Assembly (NCBI GenBank): GCA_034522175.1
Contig: JAXHLQ010000001.1
Location: 5,084,001-5,148,000, forward strand
Reading direction: 5' to 3'
Source of the DNA: JAIPDZ01 sp034522175
Lineage (GTDB): Bacteria; Desulfobacterota; DSM-4660; Desulfatiglandales; Desulfatiglandaceae
Length of the DNA stretch: 64,000 bases
Part shown: positions 28,726 through 35,944 of the stretch, piece after piece
How the letters are laid out: every line of letters begins with the position of its first letter
Position numbering within the stretch: the first letter of the stretch is position 1
Made by a program: the position numbers and the translations under genes
The notes under the pieces: generated by a model
Databases searched by the model: none
Told to the model about the DNA's origin: nothing
What the model saw: the letters and a program-made list of their open reading frames with translations, nothing else

Positions 28726-28882
28726 CCCAGCACCTGTGGAATACAGGGGATTCTTCGAAAAGATGAAAAGCTCGGGTCGGGAAAGCAAGGTGGACTTCCC
28801 GGCCTGTGCCTCCCCACATTAACGTTAGGGTAACTATAACGTGAACATTCACATCCACCCAAGCAAAAAAAAGGAGGTTTTT

Positions 28883-29623
28883 ATGACAACGACGATCACC
28901 AAAAAGATGTTATCGGGTTTGGTTCTGGCGCTCTTTCTCATGGGACTGCCGTTCATTTCTTACGGGCAGGACAAAGACACCACCATCCTGGCCAGCGAGA
29001 TCATCGACCAGGACGTTTATGACAAGAAACAACAACTAATCGGCGAAGTCGATGATATGATTATCCGGAGAAGCGGAAAGGTCAAAAAACTGACCGTAGA
29101 ATTCGGGGGCATTCTCGATATCGCGGATAAACTGGTGGCCGTCTCCACCAAGCGCTTTGACCTGAAAAATAACAAGATCACACTCGACCAGACAGAGCAG
29201 CAAATAGAAAAGCGGTCGGAATTCAGCTATTATGCCCATGGGCTGCGTCCGGGATATTATTATCGGGCCAGACCCTATCCGGCCGATCTTTACGGCCCCG
29301 GTTACTACTATGGTCCCTATGGACCGAATCCGCCGATCGAATCTTACCAATGGGTCTATTCACCTTCGCGTTTTCTCGCCTCGGTGATCATGGACCGCCG
29401 GCTGGTGAATCAGGAGCAAAAGACCGTGGGAGAGGTGCAGGATCTGGTCATCAACTGCAAGGAGAACCAGGTGGAAAAAATCATCCTCTCTTCCATGGAA
29501 ATCCTCGGGGAAGACGTGTACGTGGCCCTCCCTTATAAATCCCTGGGATTTTCGGATTCCGGAATCATATACGATATTGATCTGAAGGAATTGAAGAATT
29601 TTATCTATCCCTATGAAAAGTAG
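28883..29623 (+). CDS. Secreted PRC-barrel domain protein
   Basis: About 246 aa. The start at 28883 has an excellent AAGGAGG site and gives a clean signal peptide (MLSGLVLALFLMGLPFISYG, then QDKD). Two PRC-barrel-like units (about residues 28-100 and 170-240) are separated by a Tyr/Pro/Gly-rich linker (GYYYRARPYPADLYGPGYYY). The longer frame from 28841 would hide the signal and is rejected. It is predicted to be exported. Together with the BON protein 157 bp upstream it suggests an envelope stress function, in contrast to the cytoplasmic PRC protein at 8.4 kb. Confidence 0.78.
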   Translation: MTTTITKKMLSGLVLALFLMGLPFISYGQDKDTTILASEIIDQDVYDKKQQLIGEVDDMIIRRSGKVKKLTVEFGGILDIADKLVAVSTKRFDLKNNKITLDQTEQQIEKRSEFSYYAHGLRPGYYYRARPYPADLYGPGYYYGPYGPNPPIESYQWVYSPSRFLASVIMDRRLVNQEQKTVGEVQDLVINCKENQVEKIILSSMEILGEDVYVALPYKSLGFSDSGIIYDIDLKELKNFIYPYEK

Positions 29624-29644
29624 CGACAGAACTTACCCTTTTCA

Positions 29645-29687
29645 CCGGGCCCTTGCCGACTCAAAAAAATATGGCATAAGGGCCCGG
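29645..29687 (+). terminator. Long GC-rich hairpin after the secreted PRC gene
   Basis: CCGGGCCCTTGCC (29645-29657) pairs with GGCATAAGGGCCCGG (29673-29687), with a two-base bulge and an A-rich loop. It starts 21 bp after the stop. There is no T-run on the plus side, so it may act as a transcript stabiliser rather than a classic terminator. Confidence 0.45.
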
Positions 29688-29766
29688 AGGATCGTAGACG
29701 AAAATAGATAGGATGGGCCTCTCAGTTCGACATCCTTGTTGAGAAAGCACCCCAAGGAGGAACCAT

Positions 29767-30225
29767 ATGTCGCTTTTTCTCGTACAACATGGAAAAAACC
29801 TTCCAAAAGACGTGGACCCGGAAAAAGGGCTCTCTGATGAAGGTAAAAATGATGTAAAACGTATGGCGGCCGCGGCCCGGGAACGCGGCGTGGGTGTATC
29901 GGCCATCAAACACAGCGGTAAAAAACGCGCCCGGGAGACCGCCGACATTTTTGCCGAAGCACTCGATCCATCGAAAGGTGTCCAGGAAATGGAGGGTCTG
30001 GCCCCCATGGATGATGTGACCCACACGGACCTGACCGGAGATGAGGACATCATGCTTGTCGGCCACCTCCCTTTTATGGAAAAACTGACCACGTATCTCA
30101 TTGCCGGATCGCCCGACAGATACCCGGTACTCAAGTTTCAAAATGGGGGCATCGTGTGTTTGAATCGGGATACAGAGGCGGATGCCTGGTTCATCAAGTG
30201 GACGCTCTTCCCTCATACGGACTGA
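29767..30225 (+). CDS. sixA: SixA-type phosphohistidine phosphatase
   Basis: 152 aa histidine-phosphatase fold. The catalytic His is in LFLVQHGKN (the QHG variant common in SixA, instead of RHG). A conserved Arg is near SGKKRARETADIF, and the second His is in IMLVGHLPFMEKL. SixA removes phosphate from His of phosphotransfer domains. ATG 29767 has an AAGGAGG site. It sits 18 bp upstream of a DUF72 gene and is probably cotranscribed. A histidine kinase is encoded 20 kb away, but no direct link is implied. Confidence 0.85.
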   Translation: MSLFLVQHGKNLPKDVDPEKGLSDEGKNDVKRMAAAARERGVGVSAIKHSGKKRARETADIFAEALDPSKGVQEMEGLAPMDDVTHTDLTGDEDIMLVGHLPFMEKLTTYLIAGSPDRYPVLKFQNGGIVCLNRDTEADAWFIKWTLFPHTD

Positions 30226-30243
30226 AACCGAGGGAGGCATTCT

Positions 30244-31032
30244 ATGGCTGACATCAAGATCGGCACCTGTGGATACCGGGGGTACCGGCCCGGAAAAAAC
30301 TGGAAAGAGACCTACAACAACAAACTGGAGGCCTTTTCCGACACATTTAACCTCGTGGAGTTGAACCGGACCTTCTATAAGCTGCCCATGTTGAAAACCG
30401 CAGAACGGTGGCGGGGTGAGGTAAAAGCGGGTTTCGAGTTTACGCTGAAGGCGTGGCAGGCAATTACCCACACCATGACCAGCCCCACATGGCGCAAACG
30501 GTCGGAAAAGCTCACCCAGACTCAAAAACGCCATTTCGGAAACTTCCGCTCCAATGAAGAGGTCATGAAGGCCTGGGACCAAACGAGACAGATCGCCGAC
30601 GCCTTACGGGCCACCGTCTGTGTCCTTCAGGCCCCGGCCTCCTTCGGCTGTAATGGCAAAAATGAGAACAACATGCACCGGTTTTTTGATAAGGCGGACC
30701 GGGGGGACATGGCAATCGGATGGGAGCCCCGGGGCGACTGGAACGCGCACCCGGAGAGAATCAAGGATATGTGCGAGACCCACGGTCTCATCCATATTGT
30801 CGATCTGATGCGAAGAGAGCCGCTGTCGGAGCACCCGGTTTCATACATTCGCCTCCACGGGCTGAATGAAAAGGAATTCGATTACGCCTATGACTATTCC
30901 GACACTGAGTTGAAAGAGCTGGTCAAGCGGATCAAAAAGCTGGGAGAGCGTCACGACACCGTGTACTGCATGTTCAATAATGATGCCATGTATGACAATG
31001 CCCGGACACTGATGAAGTTCATGGACACATAA
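30244..31032 (+). CDS. DUF72 family protein
   Basis: 262 aa, TIM-barrel-like DUF72 protein. The start KIGTCGYRGYRPGKNW and the stretch FNLVELNRTFYKLP, then EFTLKAWQAITH, are conserved in the family, as is YIRLHGLNE near residue 205. The molecular role of DUF72 is not known, although it is widespread near stress and repair genes. The start has a GGAGG site. The end of the gene is 34 bp from the left 16-bp repeat that borders the IS3-type element, so the insertion landed just beyond it. Confidence 0.85.
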   Translation: MADIKIGTCGYRGYRPGKNWKETYNNKLEAFSDTFNLVELNRTFYKLPMLKTAERWRGEVKAGFEFTLKAWQAITHTMTSPTWRKRSEKLTQTQKRHFGNFRSNEEVMKAWDQTRQIADALRATVCVLQAPASFGCNGKNENNMHRFFDKADRGDMAIGWEPRGDWNAHPERIKDMCETHGLIHIVDLMRREPLSEHPVSYIRLHGLNEKEFDYAYDYSDTELKELVKRIKKLGERHDTVYCMFNNDAMYDNARTLMKFMDT

Positions 31033-31066
31033 CCAGCCAGAGACCTTTGCCCCCCCTTCGGCCACG

Positions 31067-31082
31067 ATGGACCGGGCCTCGT
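31067..31082 (+). repeat. 16-bp direct repeat bordering the IS3-type element, left copy
   Basis: ATGGACCGGGCCTCGT occurs here and at 32673-32688 in the same orientation, bracketing the insertion. It is longer than the 3-5 bp duplication usual for IS3 elements. Confidence 0.75.
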
Positions 31083-31240
31083 ACTATGTTTCTGAATCTG
31101 TATTCCCTTTGTGGGTGGAGGTGGAAGCAGGTTTTGTGGGCCAACGGAGGGAGCCCGTAGGGCGACCGGAGTTGGCCCGGGCGATGGCTGCTTGACAACC
31201 CTCATGCTTTGGCTTACGAGAAAACCTGGAGGGATTCCGT

Positions 31241-31582
31241 ATGGAAAATTCAGCAGACAAAATGGTTCGTAAGCGCCGCCACCTGACACCGCAAGAGAAG
31301 TATCAGATTTTTCTTGAGGCCACAATGGCCAAGGCTAAGGGTAACGGTTCCATCAGCGAGGTCCTTCGCCGCTGGGGTATCCACTCAAGCGATCTCACGC
31401 GGATCAGGGCATCTGTCGAAGAAGGAGCGCTCGGTATTTTCAAAGAACGAAAGAGCAGAAGGCCCAAAATCAATTTGGAGCAGTACGAACAGCTCAAGGC
31501 GGAGAAAGAACGCCTGGAGGCAACTATCGTCGAACAGGCCGCCGAGCTAGCGATACTGAAAAAAAAAGATCGCTCGGGCTAA
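31241..31582 (+). CDS. IS3-family transposase OrfA
   Basis: 113 aa. A helix-turn-helix DNA-binding part (LTPQEKYQIFLEATM; ISEVLRRWGIHSSDLTRIR) is followed by a leucine-zipper-like coiled coil (LEQYEQLKAEKERLEATIVE) used for multimerisation. ATG 31241 has a GGAGGG site. The end of the frame contains the run of nine A that allows a -1 shift into orfB. Confidence 0.88.
   Translation: MENSADKMVRKRRHLTPQEKYQIFLEATMAKAKGNGSISEVLRRWGIHSSDLTRIRASVEEGALGIFKERKSRRPKINLEQYEQLKAEKERLEATIVEQAAELAILKKKDRSG
31559..31567 (+). promoter_or_regulatory. A9 slippery site for programmed -1 frameshifting
   Basis: Nine consecutive A near the end of orfA (31559-31567). Slipping back one base enters the frame KRSLGLNGDLKGKYLPEE, which is open through to orfB and its stop at 32619. 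This is the classic means of making the OrfAB transposase in IS3 elements, so this frame change, unlike others in the window, is expected biology. Confidence 0.75.
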
Positions 31583-31668
31583 ATGGAGACCTCAAGGGCA
31601 AATACCTCCCGGAGGAAACCAAAGAGATTCTGGTTGAGTTCATTGATCATGTACACAAGAAACATCGT

Positions 31669-32619
31669 GTGTCTATCACGTACTGTTGCCAGAGAGCTGG
31701 TCTGAACGTAAAGCGCTACCAACGCTGGGAACGGCTTTACCGAAAAACGGGTCGCTATGGAGGCGGAAAACCAGGTCCAAAGAGAGCCCCACACCGTCTG
31801 TTACCGAACGAAAAGGCAGATGTTGTTAAACTGGCAAAGGACGACAAATATTTGGATTTATCTCATCGACAGCTTTCTGTGGTCGCCTCTGAATCTACCG
31901 CTTTGGAGGCCAGTGCCTCCAGTTTTTACAGGGTCATGAAGGAAAAGCGGCTCATGGAAACCCGTCAGAGGAAGCCCAGAACACCCCAGCCAAAGCCTGA
32001 AATCAAACCTGAAGGACCAAATGAGGTTTGGAGCTGGGACCTTAGCTACATCGCCCTCGGGCCTATATTTGTCTATCTGTTTGCCATCATTGATGTTTAT
32101 AGCCGAAAGATTGTCGGCTGGCATCTTGGGTTTAATGCCCGTGTTGAGTCTATGAAAAAGGCTTGGGATAAAGCCCTGGTCAATGAGAATTTAGTGGGTG
32201 TATCAGAAGCCCCGAAATTACCGACTGCCTTATCTGACCATGGTGTGCAGATGGCCAAAAAGACCGCCAAACAGTTTTTCAAAGATCTGGGGATCAAGCA
32301 ACTCTTTGCCCGATACCAAACACCCCAGGACAATGCCTGGATTGAGTCTTGGTTCCGTATCCTGAAATACGACTGGCTACGGTATAAGGATTATGTCAGC
32401 TTCGATCAACTTAATGAAATCATCAGACGATTTGTATTCGTATATAATACCCAACGTTATCATGGTGCCATTGGTTATGTGACCCCGGAGCAGAAGCATA
32501 CAGGCCAGGCTGAGGAGATCTTGAAAAGAAGATCTGAAAGAAAGCGTCTCGCTCGCCTGCACCGGATGAATGAAAACCGTCAATCTGTAAGCCACTTTGA
32601 GTCGAAAAAAGCGGCATGA
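31669..32619 (+). CDS. IS3-family transposase OrfB (DDE integrase core)
   Basis: 316 aa from the GTG at 31669, though the frame is open back to the A9 run at 31559 and the active protein is probably the OrfAB fusion. The catalytic triad is visible: Asp in VWSWDLSYIALG, Asp in ALSDHGVQMAKK, and Glu in NAWIESWFRILK. The C-terminal stretch RYHGAIGYVTPEQKH is typical. No lesion is seen, so the element may be active. Confidence 0.92.
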   Translation: MSITYCCQRAGLNVKRYQRWERLYRKTGRYGGGKPGPKRAPHRLLPNEKADVVKLAKDDKYLDLSHRQLSVVASESTALEASASSFYRVMKEKRLMETRQRKPRTPQPKPEIKPEGPNEVWSWDLSYIALGPIFVYLFAIIDVYSRKIVGWHLGFNARVESMKKAWDKALVNENLVGVSEAPKLPTALSDHGVQMAKKTAKQFFKDLGIKQLFARYQTPQDNAWIESWFRILKYDWLRYKDYVSFDQLNEIIRRFVFVYNTQRYHGAIGYVTPEQKHTGQAEEILKRRSERKRLARLHRMNENRQSVSHFESKKAA

Positions 32620-32672
32620 AAACTTGCTTAGACCTTTATCCGTTTTGGTGTTGACAATTCAGAAACGGGCTA

Positions 32673-32688
32673 ATGGACCGGGCCTCGT
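32673..32688 (+). repeat. 16-bp direct repeat bordering the IS3-type element, right copy
   Basis: Identical to 31067-31082. Deleting one copy plus the element would join sequence just after the DUF72 gene to the region leading to 32800. Confidence 0.75.
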
Positions 32689-32799
32689 CCAACCGCCTGA
32701 TCCAAAGTCCGCGCAGGAATCATCCAACCCCTTCACCCTTGTCCCCCTGGAATAGTTTTCCGGGAACTGAACATCAACCATCAAGGAGCTTCGAGAACA

Positions 32800-33843
32800 A
32801 TGAATGATAATGATCTGGATTCCATTACCAACTCAACCATAGCCATATTTGAAAAGGCCACACGGAGAGAGAAGGCCGGAAGGAATTCTTTTGATGCCGG
32901 TTGGCAGGCTGCCTTGGAGACAATGCTTCTCATGATGGAGAAACGGACTGCGGAACAACCCGGGCAACTGCACCCAATGCAAATCGACGATGACGACGAA
33001 TGGGAATTCTATATCCGCCTGAAATCGAAGCTCGATCTCCCTCCTGAAATTTGTGCGATACTGATAACGCCAAGCGCCTTTAAAAGCATTCCGAAACTCG
33101 ATGGCCTCGATATTGAATTTTCAGGGCCAAAAGCTTGGGAAAGAAATGCATACTCAGTCATTGTCAGCGACCTGGAAGATCATGAGAAGATCCTACAGGC
33201 GTCTCTTCCAGGGATCAAGCATGCCGGAATCGATGTTTTTGATGATGGAAACCACCTGGTTGATTATGCTTACAATACGGTAGAAGAATGCATCGACAAT
33301 CTGACAAGAATGGTATGGATGCACTTTGATCCGGGAGAGGAATGGACAGACGAATCGATCATCCGTTACACGGAAAACTGGTGTGCCAAAATTTATGAAT
33401 CAGGATTGCAGGAGACAGCGATACATGAGGCGTTCAGTTATCTTCATCATCCTGAGTTGCTAGATCTTACACCTTTTCAAGCAGTTTTCAGAGCTGCAGG
33501 AGAAACCATACCAAAAGAGATTGAAAACCTTGACGAACTGATAGATACAACCAACACAACCAACCGGGATTTTGAACTGAGAAGGCCGCTCATTACTTCA
33601 GAGGCTGTTCTGAAAGGCCAGGAACCCGACTGTCGAATTCTGTTGGAGCAGCTACATGTTGAAATCGACCTTCTCCTTCAAGAACTCGAATTTGTCAAGG
33701 GCCTCAATTTTCCAGTTGAGAATCGGAGGGGTTCAGAATATCGAACGCTTTTTGACGAAACAGCCCATAGGATTTATCAAGCGGTAGTGGGACGGCCTTA
33801 TCCGAACCTTCAAACGTCTGGGACGACATGGACAACGATCTGA
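32800..33843 (+). CDS. Hypothetical protein, acidic, 347 aa
   Basis: I do not recognise the family. The protein is soluble and acidic, without signal or membrane segment. It has several predicted helices and motifs such as IDDDDEWEFYIRLKSKLDLP and a C-terminal region ILLEQLHVEIDLLLQELEFV. ATG 32800 has an AAGGAG site. Its last 16 bases overlap the MazG-like gene, which implies coupled translation and perhaps a shared function in nucleotide sanitation or defence. It lies between a mobile element and toxin-antitoxin-like genes, so it is likely part of accessory DNA. Confidence 0.6.
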   Translation: MNDNDLDSITNSTIAIFEKATRREKAGRNSFDAGWQAALETMLLMMEKRTAEQPGQLHPMQIDDDDEWEFYIRLKSKLDLPPEICAILITPSAFKSIPKLDGLDIEFSGPKAWERNAYSVIVSDLEDHEKILQASLPGIKHAGIDVFDDGNHLVDYAYNTVEECIDNLTRMVWMHFDPGEEWTDESIIRYTENWCAKIYESGLQETAIHEAFSYLHHPELLDLTPFQAVFRAAGETIPKEIENLDELIDTTNTTNRDFELRRPLITSEAVLKGQEPDCRILLEQLHVEIDLLLQELEFVKGLNFPVENRRGSEYRTLFDETAHRIYQAVVGRPYPNLQTSGTTWTTI

Positions 33844-34178
33844 AATCAATTATCGGAAAAATCATCGCATTCAGGGATGCCAGGGACTGGGCTCAGTACC
33901 ATGACCCAAAAAACCTTTCCATGGCCCTGAGCATCGAAGCGGCTGAGATTCAAGAGATATTCCTGTGGAAGACCCGTCAGGATTCAAGGGAACTGTCGGA
34001 GGCGGGCATTGAAAGGGTCTCGGAAGAGATCGCCGATGTGTTTATCTATCTGACGTACCTTTGCCATGAATTCAAGATTGACCTGTTGGAAGCGACCCGG
34101 AAGAAGATCGAAAAGAACGGTGAAAAATACCCCGTTCAAACATCAAAGGGGTCAAACAGAAAATATAATGAATTGTGA
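33828..34178 (+). CDS. MazG-like nucleotide pyrophosphohydrolase
   Basis: 116 aa all-alpha NTP-PPase of the MazG/RS21-C6 type. The metal-binding pattern is visible as SIEAAEIQEIFLW and EEIADVFIYLTYL (E-x-x-E and E-x-x-D). These enzymes hydrolyse (d)NTPs to the monophosphate, preferring dCTP or modified nucleotides in this short form. It overlaps the upstream unknown gene by 16 bp. The following 190 bp before the convergent zinc-ribbon gene contain nothing recognisable. Confidence 0.87.
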   Translation: MDNDLKSIIGKIIAFRDARDWAQYHDPKNLSMALSIEAAEIQEIFLWKTRQDSRELSEAGIERVSEEIADVFIYLTYLCHEFKIDLLEATRKKIEKNGEKYPVQTSKGSNRKYNEL

Positions 34179-34368
34179 GGGTGGGGTTGCTTGGAAATGG
34201 GTGTTGTCTCATATTTTTGGCGACAGTGATACGGCAGGGTTCCTGATACTTTTGAAAGATTGTCCCGATACGTTAGATTCTTGGAAAGTACAGCGTTTGT
34301 CAAGATATGTCAGCTTGAGGAATTTGGCACATATCATCTGGATGTAGCCAACCCAATCTCAGCCATTC

Positions 34369-34794
34369 TCACCAATATCCACCATCGTTTTCTTCAGTCA
34401 TTTGTTCGGTATCTGCGCTGAGACACTCCGGGCAAGGGTCATAGACCTCGCCAACGAATGTGTGACCGCAATCAAGGCATCTCATATTCGCTTGACATGA
34501 AGAATTCTCTTCGTCCTCAAGGACTGATATCGCTTCCTCGGTATCAAATCTGTCACACTTTGGGCATCTGTCATAGACCTCGCCCATGAATCGGTGTCCA
34601 CAGGAAAGGCACTTCATCCTTTTTTGGTCCGATCCAGTGATCTCATCCTGTGCATCATCGCTCAGGAACAGGTAGGCGCTGACGGGGTCGGTTATGCCGA
34701 CTTGATCAAGGCCCGATCCAGAGACTTCGTGCGGCATTGAACCGGCGCTGTCGGCGCCATGAATCATTTCTTCAAATTCGTCGTCCAAATACAT
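34369..34794 (-). CDS. Double zinc-ribbon protein
   Basis: About 141 aa from Met at 34794 (MYLDDEFEEMIHG); a longer frame reaches 34842 but would overlap the PIN gene more. The N-terminal half is acidic. The C-terminal half holds two near-identical four-Cys ribbons: MKCLSCGHRFMGEVYDRCPK and, about 20 residues later, MRCLDCGHTFVGEVYDPCPE. These resemble rubredoxin/zinc-ribbon knuckles (C-x-x-C ... C-x-x-C) and suggest an internal duplication. No enzyme function is implied; it may bind nucleic acid or a partner protein. It lies directly downstream of the PIN/antitoxin pair on the same strand. Confidence 0.6.
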   Translation of the reverse strand: MYLDDEFEEMIHGADSAGSMPHEVSGSGLDQVGITDPVSAYLFLSDDAQDEITGSDQKRMKCLSCGHRFMGEVYDRCPKCDRFDTEEAISVLEDEENSSCQANMRCLDCGHTFVGEVYDPCPECLSADTEQMTEENDGGYW

Positions 34795-35119
34795 AAAATC
34801 CCGCAAACAAAGGAATGAAGCGCGATGCACGGAGGGGGCCACTCAATCCGTGTCCCTTTAAACACAGCGCTCGACCGTTGAGAAAGTTACTTTTCTTCCA
34901 GCGTCCCGCCTCCCCCTGCATTTTTTCCCACTTTTGAATTACGGCCTCTGCCAAACCAAACTTCTTTCTGCGAAGGACTTCCCCATATTCCTGCACGATC
35001 TTTTCAGTGGCAATCCAGTCAATATCAGGGCTGCCGACGAGAAACACAATAACGTCCTCGGGCAAGCGGTCTCTGAATACAGCGGATATCAGGACATTGG
35101 TATCGACCACGACCCTCAT
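34772..35119 (-). CDS. PIN-domain toxin-like protein with lost C-terminal half
   Basis: The first 65 residues are PIN-like: MRVVVDTNVLISAVFRD with the first catalytic Asp, then TEKIVQEYGEVLRRK with the conserved Glu. The rest of the frame (KKSNFLNGRALCLKG onward) lacks the later acidic residues and the usual T-x-D end of PIN nucleases, so the nuclease site is incomplete. Either the gene was truncated and fused to junk, or a frameshift follows the Glu motif. It overlaps the antitoxin-like gene by four bases (ATGA), the standard layout of a toxin-antitoxin pair. Confidence 0.65.
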   Translation of the reverse strand: MRVVVDTNVLISAVFRDRLPEDVIVFLVGSPDIDWIATEKIVQEYGEVLRRKKFGLAEAVIQKWEKMQGEAGRWKKSNFLNGRALCLKGHGLSGPLRASRFIPLFAGFYVFGRRI

Positions 35120-35355
35120 TGCCCGCTCCTGTGGCGATCGATTTCAGCGGCGATCTCCTCTTCGGTGATGGCCTTCATCTGGGGCAGTGCCTGGGTCTCC
35201 TTGAAAAGGGCCTTCAGCCGCTTCACCCGGTCTGTTTCGTCATGATCCGGCGCCAGCAAAAGAACCTCCACCCGCTGGCCTTTCTCGAAGGGCACATCAT
35301 CCAGAACCAGCTTTCTGGGCTCCTTGACGGTTGCATACATCTTGTGTGCTTTCAT
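35116..35355 (-). CDS. Antitoxin-like partner of the PIN protein
   Basis: 79 aa. It begins with a short beta-strand-rich DNA-binding-like segment (MYATVKEPRKLVLDDVPFEK) and ends in a charged helix (AITEEEIAAEIDRHRSGQ) typical of toxin-binding tails. It lies directly upstream of the PIN gene with a 4-bp overlap and has an AGGAGAG site. The family is assigned mainly from context. Confidence 0.6.
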   Translation of the reverse strand: MKAHKMYATVKEPRKLVLDDVPFEKGQRVEVLLLAPDHDETDRVKRLKALFKETQALPQMKAITEEEIAAEIDRHRSGQ

Positions 35356-35944
35356 TCTCTCCTCCTGTGAAAAGGAAGGTTTAGACAGGATCCTATGGAT
35401 CAGCTCGACAGATTTAACCCGCCCCCAGTGGCTTCAAGCAAGGCAAGGGGGCAGATGGTTATCCTCCCTGGATAGACCAGTCGCACCACTTATGTCCGGC
35501 CCTGCCTTGTGCCGTCTGCCAGCGAATTGCCCAGCCTGCCCGGGATTGTTCTTGTCGATAACCGAGTCGCCCTCTCCCTCAAAGAATCCGTCCCAATCTC
35601 TTAATCGCTTCGAACCTTAATCAGTTCCAACCGCCTAAAATCCCTTATCAATTTATACAAGTTCACAAGCATGCCCCGTGAAACCTGACATTGTTTAACT
35701 GGGGTTCGCTACGTTCCCCATTCGGTCCCTCATGTTCGCTACGTCCCGCATTCCTTCAATCGGTCTGTTAACTGTTACCGTTATTTGATTATTTACGGAC
35801 GTCCCCCAACCCACCCAACCCATGAACTTAATTCTGGAGAATAGGCCTGTGGAAAAACAAAAAGTAACGGCGGCCCCCATCCTATTCACCTTTCAAGTTT
35901 AAAAGTTGGGAACGGCCCGAATTCTCTCACGTCAAGCAAATATC
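35356..35944. other. Gene-free stretch between antitoxin and phoD
   Basis: About 590 bp without a supportable gene. The only structure is a short near-duplicate (TTCGCTACGT followed by CCCATTC or CCGCATTC) around 35705-35755, too short and too few to be an array. The stretch may carry the antitoxin promoter. Confidence 0.5.

Larger units (their letters stand above)
31083..32672 (+). mobile_element. IS3-family insertion sequence, about 1.59 kb
   Basis: Contains orfA and orfB in the IS3 arrangement, joined by a poly-A slippery site. Near the ends, GTTTCTGAAT (31088-31097) and ATTCAGAAAC (32657-32666) are 10-bp perfect terminal inverted repeats. A 16-bp direct repeat lies just outside. The exact tip is uncertain by about five bases on each side. 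Confidence 0.8.

Noticed and set aside
35700..35760. Short repeated TTCGCTACGT units, possible CRISPR-like array
   Set aside because: Only two imperfect copies with no regular spacer. No CRISPR array or cas gene was seen anywhere in the window.
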